A stretch of DNA of 64,000 nucleotides from the NCBI RefSeq assembly GCF_900115435.1, contig NZ_FOWK01000005.1, positions 124,001 through 188,000 on the forward strand, given 5' to 3'. Both the position numbers and the translations under genes were made by a program. Position 1 is the stretch's first letter; each line of letters opens with the position of its first letter. The notes beneath the pieces were generated by a model. It saw only the letters and a list, made by a program, of their open reading frames with translations, made no database searches and had not been told where the DNA came from. Positions 16,719 through 27,063 of the stretch are shown here, in pieces. This stretch comes from Prevotella sp. tf2-5 (GTDB lineage: Bacteria > Bacteroidota > Bacteroidia > Bacteroidales > Bacteroidaceae).

Positions 16719-16875
16719 TAACGTGAGTTCGACGAATTCTTTACTAAGAAATCATAGCAGATATTTTCCAAGAAAAGGGTGTGATGATGTTAAAATACTG
16801 ATAGCCAGATTTTTGCAAATTCTCACACCCTAAAACATAAAAAATACTGTATGGAAATCCATCGAACTCACGTTA
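16719..16875. mobile_element. MITE-like element, 157 bp with 14-bp terminal inverted repeats
   Basis: TAACGTGAGTTCGA at 16719-16732 recurs as its exact complement at 16862-16875. Inside is a second inverted repeat (AGGGTGTGA at 16776-16784, TCACACCCT at 16823-16831). There is no open frame, so it cannot encode its own transposase. The right terminal repeat supplies the TAA stop of the minus-strand glycosyltransferase (16873-16875). A target-site duplication is not clear; ACTTGT occurs at 16703-16708 and 16875-16880 but is not flush with both ends. A large operator or terminator hairpin is the alternative. Confidence 0.5.
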
Positions 16876-17793
16876 CTTGTATTCCCTTACAAAATATCCA
16901 GGGCGTTTCTTTGTCTCATTGAAGATGTGGCTGAGATATTCGCCGATGATACCCAAGGCAATGAGTTGAATACCGCCAAGGAAGAGAATGGTGACTATAA
17001 GGGTGGGATAGCCTTGTACAGGATCGCCATAAAGAAGAGTCTTAATAATGATATATACCAAATAAAGAAAGGCTAGCAGTGATATAATGATGCCGAAGAT
17101 AGATGCAAAGCGTAGTGGCGTGGTGGTAAATGAAGTAATACCTGTCAGTGCTAGATTCAATAGTTTGTAGTAGTTCCATTTGGTTTTCCCATGTTTGCGT
17201 AGGTTTTGCTGATAGCTGATACCAATTTTTTTAAAACCTATCCAACTGAACATACCCTTGTTGTTTCTGTCTATTTCTCGCATCTCTCTCAGTGCATTGA
17301 TGCATTTACGGTCTAATAGACGAAAATCACCAGTATCTTTTTGTATGGGTATATTGGTAGATTTCTGCAATATTCTGTAGTATAGTTTGGATGTCTGTTG
17401 TTTCAGCCACGGTTCATCTGATGTCTGTCGCTGGGCATAGACATCGTCATATCCTTCTTCCCAGTATTTTAGCATTTCAGGTATCACATTGATGGGATGC
17501 TGCATGTCAGCGTCAATAATAATGACAGCATCACCTTTTGCATAGTCGATACCAGCCATGATGGCTAACTCTTTTCCATAGTTACGTGAAAGGTCAATGT
17601 AATGGTATTTTTTATTTTCATGGTGCAGTTTTTGCATCATTAGTAATGTATTATCTGTACTGCCATCATTAATCAGTAAGAACTCCCATTCGTAGTCAGG
17701 ATTATCTTTAATAACCTGATTCATACATTTCTTTATTTCCTCAAATGATTCAGATTCATTGTAAGCTGGTATAAGAATAGTAATACTTTTCAT
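16873..17793 (-). CDS. GtrB/ArnC-like glycosyltransferase (undecaprenyl-phosphate sugar transferase type)
   Basis: 306 residues. GT2 domain with ITILIPAYNESESFEEI, EFLLINDGSTDNTL, YGKELAIMAGIDYAKGDAVI and IIDADMQHP (D-x-D), then KDTGDFRLLDR. Two C-terminal transmembrane helices (about 228-252 and 263-290) anchor it, and it ends RPGYFVREYK. This architecture is that of polyprenyl-phosphate glycosyltransferases (GtrB, ArnC, DPM-like), which load a sugar on the lipid carrier at the cytoplasmic face. Its stop codon lies in the terminal repeat of the element at 16719-16875. It is the last gene of the leuS-led minus-strand run, two bases after the CotH-family gene. Confidence 0.9.
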   Translation of the reverse strand: MKSITILIPAYNESESFEEIKKCMNQVIKDNPDYEWEFLLINDGSTDNTLLMMQKLHHENKKYHYIDLSRNYGKELAIMAGIDYAKGDAVIIIDADMQHPINVIPEMLKYWEEGYDDVYAQRQTSDEPWLKQQTSKLYYRILQKSTNIPIQKDTGDFRLLDRKCINALREMREIDRNNKGMFSWIGFKKIGISYQQNLRKHGKTKWNYYKLLNLALTGITSFTTTPLRFASIFGIIISLLAFLYLVYIIIKTLLYGDPVQGYPTLIVTILFLGGIQLIALGIIGEYLSHIFNETKKRPGYFVREYK

Positions 17794-17795
17794 AC

Positions 17796-19262
17796 TTATT
17801 TATTCATATTAAGAACCTTATAAAATTTACCATTATCAAATTTATAAATAATAATGCCCTTTTGATGGGTTTTATTAATTTCCACGCCTCTTAAATTGTA
17901 ATATTTTACATTCTTTAATTCTGTTTGTTGGATAGATGAAACTTCTATATTTGATATATTGGTTATGATTGATTTTATGTTTTCATCAAGTAGTTGAATA
18001 TGATTATTGTACCATTGCTTTTGTTGTTGCACATTTCTGGCTATATTTGAGTATGTATAATTAAATCTTCTATTGTATAGTAATATTGAGGCATCCAAAG
18101 CTTTGCCTTCATCACTATCTGCATATTTGTTCAAAAAAGAAATAATATGATTTACGATATTTTGCTTTTTACTATTCCATAAATTGGTGTATGTTTCTGC
18201 AAAAGCATGGTGGTTATTATTAAATAGGGGATAAAAATATTCGTTCTCTTGAGTATGTAATGTTGAAAAACTACCAGGCGTAATTTCATTGCTAGAGTCA
18301 AAATCCCATACACACGGGAGTTCCAATTTACTATTATCTGTATTATCGTATTTTTTTATATACATATTTGAACCCCATGAGTCTCGTGTACCAACTATGT
18401 CATGTACGAGAATCCATTTTGCAAATGATGTCAAGTCAATAAATGATTCATAGTCTCCATCAGCAAGACTCTCCTCCATAGATTCCAAATATTTTTTGAT
18501 ATATGATTCTTGTTCATCATTAACATCATCTGAATCAGGATATTTCCAAGTCCATCTATATACATTGTCACCTTGGTACCACTTAGAAGAAAAGAATTTA
18601 TCTTCTTTCCACCAATATGGATCTTTTTCTATAATATATCCTGTTTCTTTATCACATTTTATACGACATGATTCATTTCGTTTCATGGTTTCCATCAGAA
18701 GATAGCAACCACGATAATCACCATTAATGATAACATTACAAGGGACATAAGCAGAGGTCCATTCAAGATCTAATAATTGACTTATTTGAAGACCTACAAT
18801 AGTATTAAGAGAGACAGCATCCTTTAGTAGTCTCCATTCTTTATCTTTATATTTATTATCATCTCCTCTGCATAGCATGTCTGCTGCGTTTTCGAGTTTC
18901 AGTTTATATGGCATGTTAAGAGGATTGGAGAAATAAGCAGTAGTATTACCATTAATTCTTATAGTTGCCCCAGAAACTTTTTTGATATATTCTCCACTGT
19001 CATATAAGATTTGTCTATTTTTGCTGATGACGATCTGGCATGGTACTTTATTTTTATAAGTCATATTGTAAGTACCAGGAAATAATGGTGATTCAATAAT
19101 AGTGCCTTCTGGTTCTTCATGATTATTAGTTGTAATTTCTATTACGTGTAATCCCGCTTGTTTTACCTCATCAAGTGAAATAACCGTTTGCGATGTAATA
19201 GGAAGAACCCCCCAAGTATTTGTAATCAGAGAGAATACGATGATTTTGATACTCTTTTTCAT
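17796..19262 (-). CDS. Secreted CotH-family (CotH kinase) protein
   Basis: 488 residues with an N-terminal signal peptide (about residues 1-24, ending ITSQ). The core shows the CotH pattern: a basic GATIRINGNT early, KDKEWRLLKDAVSLNTIVG, then YVPCNVIINGDYRGCYLLME, a later YIIEKDP and CVWDFDSSNE. CotH of Bacillus is an atypical protein kinase acting on coat proteins; exported bacterial homologues are uncharacterised. The C-terminus (YYNLRGVEINKTHQKGIIIY) resembles the short Prevotella C-terminal element seen on secreted surface proteins. It lies inside a run with porZ and glycosyltransferases, which suggests envelope assembly. The substrate is unknown. Confidence 0.8.
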   Translation of the reverse strand: MKKSIKIIVFSLITNTWGVLPITSQTVISLDEVKQAGLHVIEITTNNHEEPEGTIIESPLFPGTYNMTYKNKVPCQIVISKNRQILYDSGEYIKKVSGATIRINGNTTAYFSNPLNMPYKLKLENAADMLCRGDDNKYKDKEWRLLKDAVSLNTIVGLQISQLLDLEWTSAYVPCNVIINGDYRGCYLLMETMKRNESCRIKCDKETGYIIEKDPYWWKEDKFFSSKWYQGDNVYRWTWKYPDSDDVNDEQESYIKKYLESMEESLADGDYESFIDLTSFAKWILVHDIVGTRDSWGSNMYIKKYDNTDNSKLELPCVWDFDSSNEITPGSFSTLHTQENEYFYPLFNNNHHAFAETYTNLWNSKKQNIVNHIISFLNKYADSDEGKALDASILLYNRRFNYTYSNIARNVQQQKQWYNNHIQLLDENIKSIITNISNIEVSSIQQTELKNVKYYNLRGVEINKTHQKGIIIYKFDNGKFYKVLNMNK

Positions 19263-19273
19263 TGTGTTATTAT

Positions 19274-20725
19274 TTATTTTATGACATCAACGTTATCATG
19301 ATTTATAATCCATACACAGTCGATAGAATCCTTTAAGAGTACTTTAGAAGCCAATTGTTTAGCATGTTTCACAGCATCTAATGAATGAACAATGGTAGTG
19401 TCTTTTATCGTTTTTGGCCATTGGTAATTCGTTTCGTATTGCGATGCCAAGCCCCACCCAAAAGCCTCATAGGGTATTACACAGAATGATGATAGTTTAG
19501 GATATTCATCTTCAATGATAATCACATATACAGACTTGACAGGCTTCCCCGTCTTTCGAATGGCTTCTTGAGCCATTTTTTTGCCTATTCGTCCTGATTT
19601 GATAGACGCATTGACAAGATGGATATCTATCATGACAGCAGACAAACAGAATAGTAAAAACGTAATGATGACGGACTTTCTATGCTCCATATAACAATCT
19701 ATCGAATAGGCTATTAATATAGTCAGCATAGCCAATCCTGCATAGGTGTGCATCATACTGAATACAGTACTGATATGTGGTGCTACAGCAATGATCATGC
19801 AGAACATAGTGCATACCATCTTCTTATTTAGGAATTGTCTGCTTTTTTTAATAAAAATGTAGTAAAGGAAGGGTAATGATAATGCAAAAGTAAAGATTGC
19901 AACAATCAAGTTCCGACTAGGCTGATGAAGCAAGTATATGTAGTCAACAGTGATGAAAGTAGTAAAAAGAAACTTAATAATGTTCTTGATTACTTTTATG
20001 ATATCTGGTTCGTAATCTGGATGGATAATAATCTCTCTTGGAAGTAAAAAAATGGCAAGTCCGTAGACTGCTATAACTCCTAATCCTATTAAAAGATCCC
20101 TTTTTAGTCTTTTTTGATTAATTAAGTCAAAACCATAAGTTAAAACAGGTCCTATCAATGCCCACATCAAACCATTTTCTTTAAACCATGTAGCAATGAA
20201 TAGCATACAAATCCATGCAACATATTTTCCTTTTTCCAGTTTAACATAAAACAGAAATGAGATAATTCCGCATAATAGTGCATATACTTGATTCATGCTG
20301 TCTACAGCAGTAATTGTAGCCATCGTAGATGGTGTAATAAAAAAATATACTGTTGTTATGTTCTTTGAAAATGTGGTAAATTTTAGTGTAGAAAGAAGTT
20401 TGAATATCAGTATGGCACATATTGTATGTCCTATTACAATAAAATAATGGTTTAGTATAGGGTATAGTACTTGTGGATTTGTTCCTAATATATAACCCAT
20501 CATTGCATCAAAAGGTCTCCAATGATAGCCATAGAACAGGAATCTTTCCTTAATAAAGAAGGGATTAAAATCAGGTTTAATAGTTGTTGCCCAATCATCG
20601 TGTGTAGGTAGAACAGGTAAGATAGTCTCAAGCCATAATGGTGTCAACATAATGACAAGAATAATACTCCAGTATATACTGATGAATATTTTGTATTTAT
20701 TCAGTTGACAATGGCAATCTTGCAT
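19274..20725 (-). CDS. Polytopic membrane protein, probable GT-C-like glycan enzyme
   Basis: 483 residues with ten or more hydrophobic helices. After helix 1 comes a periplasmic loop with VLPTHDDWATTIKPD, an early acidic pair like those in GT-C glycosyltransferases, then FYGYHWRPFDAMMGYIL. The last 120 residues are soluble. No strict family name can be given. The ATG at 20725 overlaps the 3' end of porZ by 25 bases. Flanked by porZ, a CotH protein and a GtrB-like enzyme, it plausibly transfers a lipid-linked sugar at the periplasmic face, the usual partner of a GtrB-type enzyme. Confidence 0.6.
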   Translation of the reverse strand: MQDCHCQLNKYKIFISIYWSIILVIMLTPLWLETILPVLPTHDDWATTIKPDFNPFFIKERFLFYGYHWRPFDAMMGYILGTNPQVLYPILNHYFIVIGHTICAILIFKLLSTLKFTTFSKNITTVYFFITPSTMATITAVDSMNQVYALLCGIISFLFYVKLEKGKYVAWICMLFIATWFKENGLMWALIGPVLTYGFDLINQKRLKRDLLIGLGVIAVYGLAIFLLPREIIIHPDYEPDIIKVIKNIIKFLFTTFITVDYIYLLHQPSRNLIVAIFTFALSLPFLYYIFIKKSRQFLNKKMVCTMFCMIIAVAPHISTVFSMMHTYAGLAMLTILIAYSIDCYMEHRKSVIITFLLFCLSAVMIDIHLVNASIKSGRIGKKMAQEAIRKTGKPVKSVYVIIIEDEYPKLSSFCVIPYEAFGWGLASQYETNYQWPKTIKDTTIVHSLDAVKHAKQLASKVLLKDSIDCVWIINHDNVDVIK

Positions 20726-22614
20726 ACTGTACCTTTCTTTCCATCATTTGTGGCAGTGATAACGTTATAGATACCACTGGCAACGCGATTTCCTTTTTTA
20801 TCTTTACCATCCCAGGTAAAAAGTCCACCATTGCTACGTCCTTCAGTAATTAGGAAACCTGCGGCATTCGTAATTTTTACATCAGCATTGTAAGTAAGAC
20901 CAGTAATGGTAATAAGTCCTGTATATTCTGGAGTAACAGGATTTGGGTATGCCCATACGTTGTCTTTTTCCATACTCTCAGACGGTGTTGTGGCATCACT
21001 CATATACGAGCATAGTCCTTTATCTGTACCAAAGAATACCTCACCAGAGGAAGAATGGATGACAATAGACATGACAATATCTGACAATAAGGGACTATTT
21101 TCTGTCGTAAAGTGCTGCACTTGCGTCATGTTATCAGCACTAATCAAATAGACACCATTACCATTGGTACCAAACCATTTGCGTCCTGCTTTGTCTATAG
21201 CAATGCTCAGAATGTCAATACCTGATAGCAGATAGTCAGCATAGTCGGTACCATCATTGCGTGGTACCTTTATTTGAGTAAAAACGGTACCTTCATCATT
21301 GATTTCTGTTCTTTCCAACACTAGAGGACCGACGTTGGTTCCTATCCAGATATTTTTTTCTAAATCTTCCACAACACATCTTACACCTCCTCCTACAGCA
21401 ACATCCATACCATCTTGATTAATGAAACTCTCGTAGGCTATGATAGCGTCTGTTTGGGTGTTGTATTGATAGAGGGCAGGAACAGTCCAGTTATTATTAC
21501 AAAACCACATCGTTCCCTGACTATCAAACATCATTTTACAGAGTTCGGCATTACTTCTGTTTGGTATGGAACTATTAGTATTGAGTTTCATCAATTCTTT
21601 GTGGTTGAGTTTAGTAAAGTAACCGTTGCTGAGTTTGACAAGAGCAGTATTTGGTGCAGAGCTATTAAGGATCCAGACATTTCCTTCTTGATCAAACTGT
21701 ACGCCTGTGACTATTTGGTATTCCTTTTCTTTACCGTCAAAAGGCTCTATAGGACTGTTGTTATGGTCATAGTATTGTGTGAATTGACCATTAATATATT
21801 CATAGAGTCCATTTCTGGAGCCTGCAAGGACATGATTCTGGTTGGATGGGTCTATATCAAAACAGAAAGAACCTGTGTATGAAACACCAGTCGTTTCACT
21901 GATGCCTTCATGTTGATAGATAGTCCATTCTTTATTACTCATTTCTAACACTTGAATAGGAACACCATGATTATAGTTACCATTAGCTGTATACAAATTA
22001 TCATTGAAAAGTTTCATATATCCAAAATAATTGTATTTCGGTCCTCCAGGATTCAGTGTCTTCACTAACTCAATATACTTGTCATAGTCGGAATTGTCTT
22101 CCGCTGGTAAGTCTGTGGGATATTCTGGATGATGAGGCGTATAACTGTCACTGATCTCAGCTCGTTCCATATTAACTTTGACAATGCCGAAACCACAGAT
22201 CAGGTAGGCATACACCCCCTCAATAAGAATACTGTTAACAGTCTTATCACCAGTAATCGCTTTCGTATAGAGATCGCTGATATTGATAATGTCTCCGTCC
22301 GTTTCTACCAAATCGATATTTGAGTTTTGATATACTACAATCAGTCGTTTTGCCTCAGGACACCATTTGATATGTCTGATATCAGTATCACTTAACCCAT
22401 TGGCTTTATCATAGGTATAGATACTCTGGTCATTGAGATTATATTGATAGAGATCATTGCTTGCCATGACGAAAAGCTCATCACCAGCTTTTTGTATTTC
22501 TTGTATATCACTATATGCCATATAGGCTTTCCATGTACCAATTTGCGCCATTGACCATTGACCATTGACCATTGACCATGCCAATAATAATACAAAAGTG
22601 ATAAGCTTTTTCAT
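20701..22614 (-). CDS. porZ: Type IX secretion system protein PorZ-like (beta-propeller surface protein)
   Basis: 637 residues. A signal peptide (about 1-24) is followed by IGTWKAYMAYSDIQEIQKAG and by NDLYQYNLNDQSIYTYDKAN, GLSDTDI and NIDLVETDG-x-NISDLYTKAITGDKTVNSI, the N-terminal signature I associate with PorZ. The middle contains propeller blades of the two-component-regulator type (GNVWILNSSA, GTMWFCNNN, KNIWIGTNVG, RKWFGTNGNGVYLI, GEVFFGTDKGLCSY). The C-terminal domain (VWAYPNPVTPEYTG, then DGKDKKGNRVASGIYNV) is a type IX sorting-type domain. In P. gingivalis PorZ belongs to the PorU/V/Q/Z attachment complex and binds anionic LPS. A 7-bp tandem repeat lies in its signal-peptide codons. 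The start overlaps nothing; rdgB ends three bases upstream. Confidence 0.85.
   Translation of the reverse strand: MKKLITFVLLLAWSMVNGQWSMAQIGTWKAYMAYSDIQEIQKAGDELFVMASNDLYQYNLNDQSIYTYDKANGLSDTDIRHIKWCPEAKRLIVVYQNSNIDLVETDGDIINISDLYTKAITGDKTVNSILIEGVYAYLICGFGIVKVNMERAEISDSYTPHHPEYPTDLPAEDNSDYDKYIELVKTLNPGGPKYNYFGYMKLFNDNLYTANGNYNHGVPIQVLEMSNKEWTIYQHEGISETTGVSYTGSFCFDIDPSNQNHVLAGSRNGLYEYINGQFTQYYDHNNSPIEPFDGKEKEYQIVTGVQFDQEGNVWILNSSAPNTALVKLSNGYFTKLNHKELMKLNTNSSIPNRSNAELCKMMFDSQGTMWFCNNNWTVPALYQYNTQTDAIIAYESFINQDGMDVAVGGGVRCVVEDLEKNIWIGTNVGPLVLERTEINDEGTVFTQIKVPRNDGTDYADYLLSGIDILSIAIDKAGRKWFGTNGNGVYLISADNMTQVQHFTTENSPLLSDIVMSIVIHSSSGEVFFGTDKGLCSYMSDATTPSESMEKDNVWAYPNPVTPEYTGLITITGLTYNADVKITNAAGFLITEGRSNGGLFTWDGKDKKGNRVASGIYNVITATNDGKKGTVCKIAIVN
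22548..22579. repeat. Heptanucleotide tandem repeat in the porZ signal-peptide region
   Basis: Four perfect CCATTGA units plus a partial fifth. On the coding (minus) strand they read TCAATGG and encode W-S-M-V-N-G-Q repeated, residues about 13-23 of PorZ. Because seven is not a multiple of three, gain or loss of a unit changes the frame; each unit also contains an ATG, and successive ATGs fall in all three frames. Confidence 0.9.
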
Positions 22615-22617
22615 AAT

Positions 22618-23253
22618 CTACAATGTTTTCAAATAATCGGCAAGTTTCTGTGTGGCTCGTGCCCGGTGACTTATTTTGTTCTTGATATCGGCACCTAACT
22701 CAGCAAATGTCTTGTCATAGCCCTGCGGTTGGAAGATAGGGTCGTAGCCAAAGCCCTCCCCTCCCCTTTTCTCACGGATAATGTCACCCTCGACAATACC
22801 TTCAAACTGACTGACTTTCTTGATGCTGGTACAACCACATGGACACACGTCCTTTTTTTCTATTAACGCAATAACGGTGCGGAATCGTGCCTTGCGGTTG
22901 TTATTATTTCCTAATTCACGCAGCAAACGTGCCATATTAGCCTCTGAGTCGTGCTCAAGGGTATCTGAGGTGTCAAGATGTTCCAGACTGGCATATCGTG
23001 CACTATACACACCTGGCGCTCCATTCAGAGCGTCCACTTCCAGTCCTGTGTCATCGGCAAAACAACTCACATGGTAATGGTCATAGACATATTGTGCTTT
23101 TTGGAGGGCATTCTCCTCCAATGTCTTACCAGTCTCGGGAATATCCTCATGACATCCAATTTCTTTCAAGGAAACCACCTCATACTTATCTCCTAAGATA
23201 CTCCTGATTTCCTCAAGTTTGTGTTGGTTGTTCGTTGCGAATACTATCTTCAT
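22618..23253 (-). CDS. rdgB: Non-canonical purine NTP pyrophosphatase (RdgB/HAM1 family)
   Basis: 211 residues. The enzyme hydrolyses dITP, XTP and similar to keep them out of nucleic acids. Family motifs: [16 protein letters not shown] at the start, [29 protein letters not shown] (catalytic Asp), [11 protein letters not shown] and [12 protein letters not shown] loop near residue 135 is enlarged and cysteine-rich (DVCPCGCTS), which I do not recall in other RdgB proteins. Its 5' end overlaps the 3' end of yitT by 41 bases, so translation is coupled. Confidence 0.95.
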   Translation of the reverse strand: MKIVFATNNQHKLEEIRSILGDKYEVVSLKEIGCHEDIPETGKTLEENALQKAQYVYDHYHVSCFADDTGLEVDALNGAPGVYSARYASLEHLDTSDTLEHDSEANMARLLRELGNNNNRKARFRTVIALIEKKDVCPCGCTSIKKVSQFEGIVEGDIIREKRGGEGFGYDPIFQPQGYDKTFAELGADIKNKISHRARATQKLADYLKTL

Positions 23254-24196
23254 TTTTTTTAATAAACTTATCTTCTTTAATCTTTACCCTCATCTCATCG
23301 AATCCCTCTCCGTAGACACCAATAACACTTGACTGGCTGACAAAGGCGTTAGGGTCAATCATCTTGATGAGTCGGAAAATATTGATGCTCTCATTCTTCT
23401 TAGCAAGGATACAGAGAACCTTACTTTTCTTACCAGTATACCAGCCATGACCGTCAAGGATAGTCACCCCATGATTCATCTGAGTACCGATAGCGTTGGC
23501 GATCTCTTGCCATTTGCTGGAGAAAATAAAGAACTGTACGGACTGCCGGCGGGCATTCATCACATAGTCAAGTGTATAGTTCTCCATTGCCATCACGCAG
23601 AAGCCGAACATTACTTTATGTGCCCGCTCCAGATAAGTACCAAATTGTGGGAAAAACATACAAGAGCCGATGATACAAAAGTCTGCGGCGATGAGCACGT
23701 TACCTAGTGAGACATTGGGATGAAACTTATTCACAGATGCGGCAATGATATCGGTGCCACCTGTTGAGCCATTATGTGTGAACACAGTGGCAAGGGCAAC
23801 ACCCGTCAGGACGCAGCCTATAATCATTGACATAAAGTCCTGTCCCTCCCCCATCAGTTTAAATGGTAGTCCGTTTTCCTGTTTTGGAATCAAGTCTTGT
23901 GCTATCATCAACATAAAATAGAGTGTGAAGATGGCAAAGATGGTCTTCATCAGGAATTTCACACCCAGGATCTTGAGGGCTGCTATCAGCAAAAGACCAT
24001 TGATGATAATATATGTGTTCTCCAAATGGAATCCTGTGGCATAGTAAATGATAGCAGAGAGACCAGTCACTCCGCCAGCCACAATCTGGTAAGGCATCAG
24101 GAATACAGTGAAGGCAATGGTATAGATGAAGAGGCCAAGGGCTATGAAAAGATAGTCCTTGGCTTCATTCAATATCATCTTATGTTGTGCTGTCAT
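23213..24196 (-). CDS. YitT-family membrane protein (DUF161 + DUF2179)
   Basis: 327 residues. Five hydrophobic helices with [20 protein letters not shown] and [19 protein letters not shown], both typical of YitT family proteins, then a soluble DUF2179 domain (about residues 225-310, with [20 protein letters not shown]). The family is common in Firmicutes and Bacteroidetes; its function is undefined. It begins within four bases of the leuS stop and its end overlaps rdgB. The tail (about 300-327) is Lys/Glu-rich and is encoded in the overlap. Confidence 0.9.
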   Translation of the reverse strand: MTAQHKMILNEAKDYLFIALGLFIYTIAFTVFLMPYQIVAGGVTGLSAIIYYATGFHLENTYIIINGLLLIAALKILGVKFLMKTIFAIFTLYFMLMIAQDLIPKQENGLPFKLMGEGQDFMSMIIGCVLTGVALATVFTHNGSTGGTDIIAASVNKFHPNVSLGNVLIAADFCIIGSCMFFPQFGTYLERAHKVMFGFCVMAMENYTLDYVMNARRQSVQFFIFSSKWQEIANAIGTQMNHGVTILDGHGWYTGKKSKVLCILAKKNESINIFRLIKMIDPNAFVSQSSVIGVYGEGFDEMRVKIKEDKFIKKNEDSIRNEQPTQT

Positions 24197-27039
24197 TTCT
24201 TAAATACGATATTCACCATACGCTTCGGGACGATGATAACCTTCATGATCTCACCCTCAATATATTTCTTGGCACGGTCATCGGCAAGCACGGTCTGTTC
24301 AATAGTCGTATTATCTGCATCGGCAGGGAATTCCATGTCGAAGCGAGTCTTACCATTGAAGGCGACACCCAGTTTCACACTATTCTCCACCAGGTACTCC
24401 TCATTCCAAACAGGCCATTTCGAATCGCAGACACTACCCTGCTCTCCCAGTGCCTCCCAGAGCTCTTCAGCAATATGAGGAGCAAAAGGAGCGATGAGGA
24501 TCACCAGCGTCTTCAACGCCTCACGACTCTTACACTTCTGCTGAGCCAGTTCGTTGACACAGATCATAAAAGCAGAGATAGAGGTATTGTAAGAGAAGAG
24601 TTCAATATCCTGTGAAACCTTCTTGATGAGCTTATGAACACTCTTCAAGGCATTTTTCGTAGGCTCACTATCGTCAACCAGAAGTTTGCCTTCTGCATTG
24701 TCACGAGCGTTGCCATAGAACAATGCCCAAAACTTCTTCAGGAAGCGGTGACATCCGTCAATACCGTTGGTATCCCATGGTTTCGACTGCTCCACAGGAC
24801 CCAGGAACATCTCATAGAGACGCAAGGTGTCAGCACCATATTTCTCTACGATCATATCTGGGTTCACCACATTGAACATCGATTTCGACATCTTCTCAAT
24901 AGCCCATCCGCAGATGTATTTACCATCCTCAAGGATAAACTCCGCATGATTATATTCCGGACGCCAGGCCTTGAAGGCATCCAAGTCGAGGATATCATTT
25001 GATACGATATTCACATCCACATGGATAGGTGTGGTCGTATATTTCTCCTTCAGTCCGAAGCTGACGAACTTACCCTTGTCAGCACCCTCATCCTCAATGC
25101 GATATACAAAATTAGAGCGACCTTGTATCATTCCCTGGTTGACCAGTTTCTTGAAAGGTTCGTCCTCACAACTGTAGCCGGAGTCATACAAGAACTTATT
25201 CCAGAAACGAGAGTAAATCAGGTGACCAGTGGCATGCTCTGTACCACCCACATAAAGGTCGACGTTGCGCCAGTACTCATCAGCATCACGACTGACGAGA
25301 GCCTTCTCATTCTTAGGATCCATATAGCGCAGGTAATACGCGCTGGAACCTGCAAAGCCTGGCATGGTATTTAACTCCAGTGGGAAAACAGTCTTATTGT
25401 CTATCTCGTCTTTCGATACTACCTTGTCGAACTTGGTGTCCCATGCCCACATCTTAGCACGTCCCAATGGTGGCTCACCAGTCTCCGTCGGCTTATACTC
25501 GTCAATCTCCGGAAGTTCCAGGGGCAGGCATTCCTTAGGGATCATATAGGGCATGTCATCCTTATAGTATACAGGGAATGGCTCACCCCAGTAACGCTGG
25601 CGGGAGAAGATAGCATCACGCAGACGATAGTTGACTTTCACACGTCCTATCCCCTGCTCTGTCACGAATTTCTTGGTAGCGGCAATAGCCTCCTTCACAG
25701 TCAGTCCGTTGAGACTGAATTTCGCAGAGGCGGAGTTACACATGATACCTTCCTTGGCATCATAACTCTCCTCAGAGACATCAGCACCCTCTATCAGTGG
25801 GATGATAGGCAAATTAAAGTGCTTGGCAAAGGCATAGTCACGAGAGTCATGGGCAGGAACCGCCATGATAGCACCAGTACCATAGCCTGCCAATACATAT
25901 TCAGCTATCCAGATGGGAATCTTTTCGTCATTAAACGGATTGATAGCATAGCTTCCGGAGAACACTCCCGTTACCTTATGGTCCATCTGACGGTCACGCT
26001 CTGTGCGTTTCTTCACATAGTCGAGATATTTTTCAACTTCTGCTTTCTGCTCTGGTGTGGTGAGTTCGGCTACGAGATCACTTTCTGGAGCCAGTACCAT
26101 AAACGTAACACCAAACATGGTGTCGGCACGGGTGGTGAAGATGGTGAAATGCTTATCACTATCCGCAACCTTGAACTCTACCTCTGTACCCTCGGAGCGA
26201 CCAATCCAGTTACGCTGTGTCTCCTTCAGGGATTCTGTCCAGTCAATCTCCTCCAGTCCGTCCAACAGACGCTGTGCATAGGCTGACACACGAAGGCACC
26301 ACTGGCGCATCTTCTTCTGTACCACAGGATAACCACCACGTACGCTGACCCCGTCAACGACCTCGTCATTGGCAAGAACAGTACCCAGTTTCGGACACCA
26401 GTTCACCATTGTGTCAGCCAGGTAGGCGATACGGTAATTCATCAGCACCTCTTGCTTTTTCTTCTCAGAGAAATTTGCCCATTCTGAGGCGGTAAAATGC
26501 AGTTCTTCCGTACCCAAGGCACCACAATTCTCTGTACCCATCAATTCAAAATGCTCAATGAGTTTGATAGTGGGTTGTGCCTTTTGTGACGAAGTGCTGT
26601 AATATGATTTGAACATCCGCTGGAAAGCCCATTGTGTCCACTTATAGTAGATAGGGTCACAAGTGCGTACCTCACGCTCCCAGTCAAAAGAGAACCCGAT
26701 TTTGTCCAATTGTGAACGGTAGCGGTCGATGTTCTCGAAGGTTGTTTTCTCAGGATGTTGACCTGTCTGAATGGCATATTGCTCAGCAGGGAGTCCGTAG
26801 GCATCATAGCCCATAGGATTCAGGACGTTAAAACCCTGTTGACGCTTAAAGCGCGCATAGATATCCGAGGCGATATAACCTAGTGGATGACCCACATGAA
26901 GACCAGCTCCGCTGGGGTAGGGGAACATATTCAGAACGTAGAATTTCTTCTTCGTCGGGTCTTCTGTCACGCGATAGGTTTTCATCTCCACCCATCGCTT
27001 CTGCCATTTCTGCTCAATGTCTCTAAAGTTGTATTCCAT
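24193..27039 (-). CDS. leuS: Leucyl-tRNA synthetase
   Basis: 948 residues from ATG 27039; an upstream in-frame ATG at 27066 overlaps the promoter, and family members begin MEYNFRDIE. The class I signatures are [17 protein letters not shown] (HIGH) and KMSKSMFN (KMSKS). The editing domain is inserted in the middle ([18 protein letters not shown], then [12 protein letters not shown] with the conserved Asp), followed by [11 protein letters not shown]. It charges tRNA-Leu. It heads a minus-strand run of seven closely spaced genes ending at 16873, and is divergent from mutS. Confidence 0.97.
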   Translation of the reverse strand: MEYNFRDIEQKWQKRWVEMKTYRVTEDPTKKKFYVLNMFPYPSGAGLHVGHPLGYIASDIYARFKRQQGFNVLNPMGYDAYGLPAEQYAIQTGQHPEKTTFENIDRYRSQLDKIGFSFDWEREVRTCDPIYYKWTQWAFQRMFKSYYSTSSQKAQPTIKLIEHFELMGTENCGALGTEELHFTASEWANFSEKKKQEVLMNYRIAYLADTMVNWCPKLGTVLANDEVVDGVSVRGGYPVVQKKMRQWCLRVSAYAQRLLDGLEEIDWTESLKETQRNWIGRSEGTEVEFKVADSDKHFTIFTTRADTMFGVTFMVLAPESDLVAELTTPEQKAEVEKYLDYVKKRTERDRQMDHKVTGVFSGSYAINPFNDEKIPIWIAEYVLAGYGTGAIMAVPAHDSRDYAFAKHFNLPIIPLIEGADVSEESYDAKEGIMCNSASAKFSLNGLTVKEAIAATKKFVTEQGIGRVKVNYRLRDAIFSRQRYWGEPFPVYYKDDMPYMIPKECLPLELPEIDEYKPTETGEPPLGRAKMWAWDTKFDKVVSKDEIDNKTVFPLELNTMPGFAGSSAYYLRYMDPKNEKALVSRDADEYWRNVDLYVGGTEHATGHLIYSRFWNKFLYDSGYSCEDEPFKKLVNQGMIQGRSNFVYRIEDEGADKGKFVSFGLKEKYTTTPIHVDVNIVSNDILDLDAFKAWRPEYNHAEFILEDGKYICGWAIEKMSKSMFNVVNPDMIVEKYGADTLRLYEMFLGPVEQSKPWDTNGIDGCHRFLKKFWALFYGNARDNAEGKLLVDDSEPTKNALKSVHKLIKKVSQDIELFSYNTSISAFMICVNELAQQKCKSREALKTLVILIAPFAPHIAEELWEALGEQGSVCDSKWPVWNEEYLVENSVKLGVAFNGKTRFDMEFPADADNTTIEQTVLADDRAKKYIEGEIMKVIIVPKRMVNIVFKK

Positions 27040-27063
27040 AATTGATATGTATATTATTTTTTG

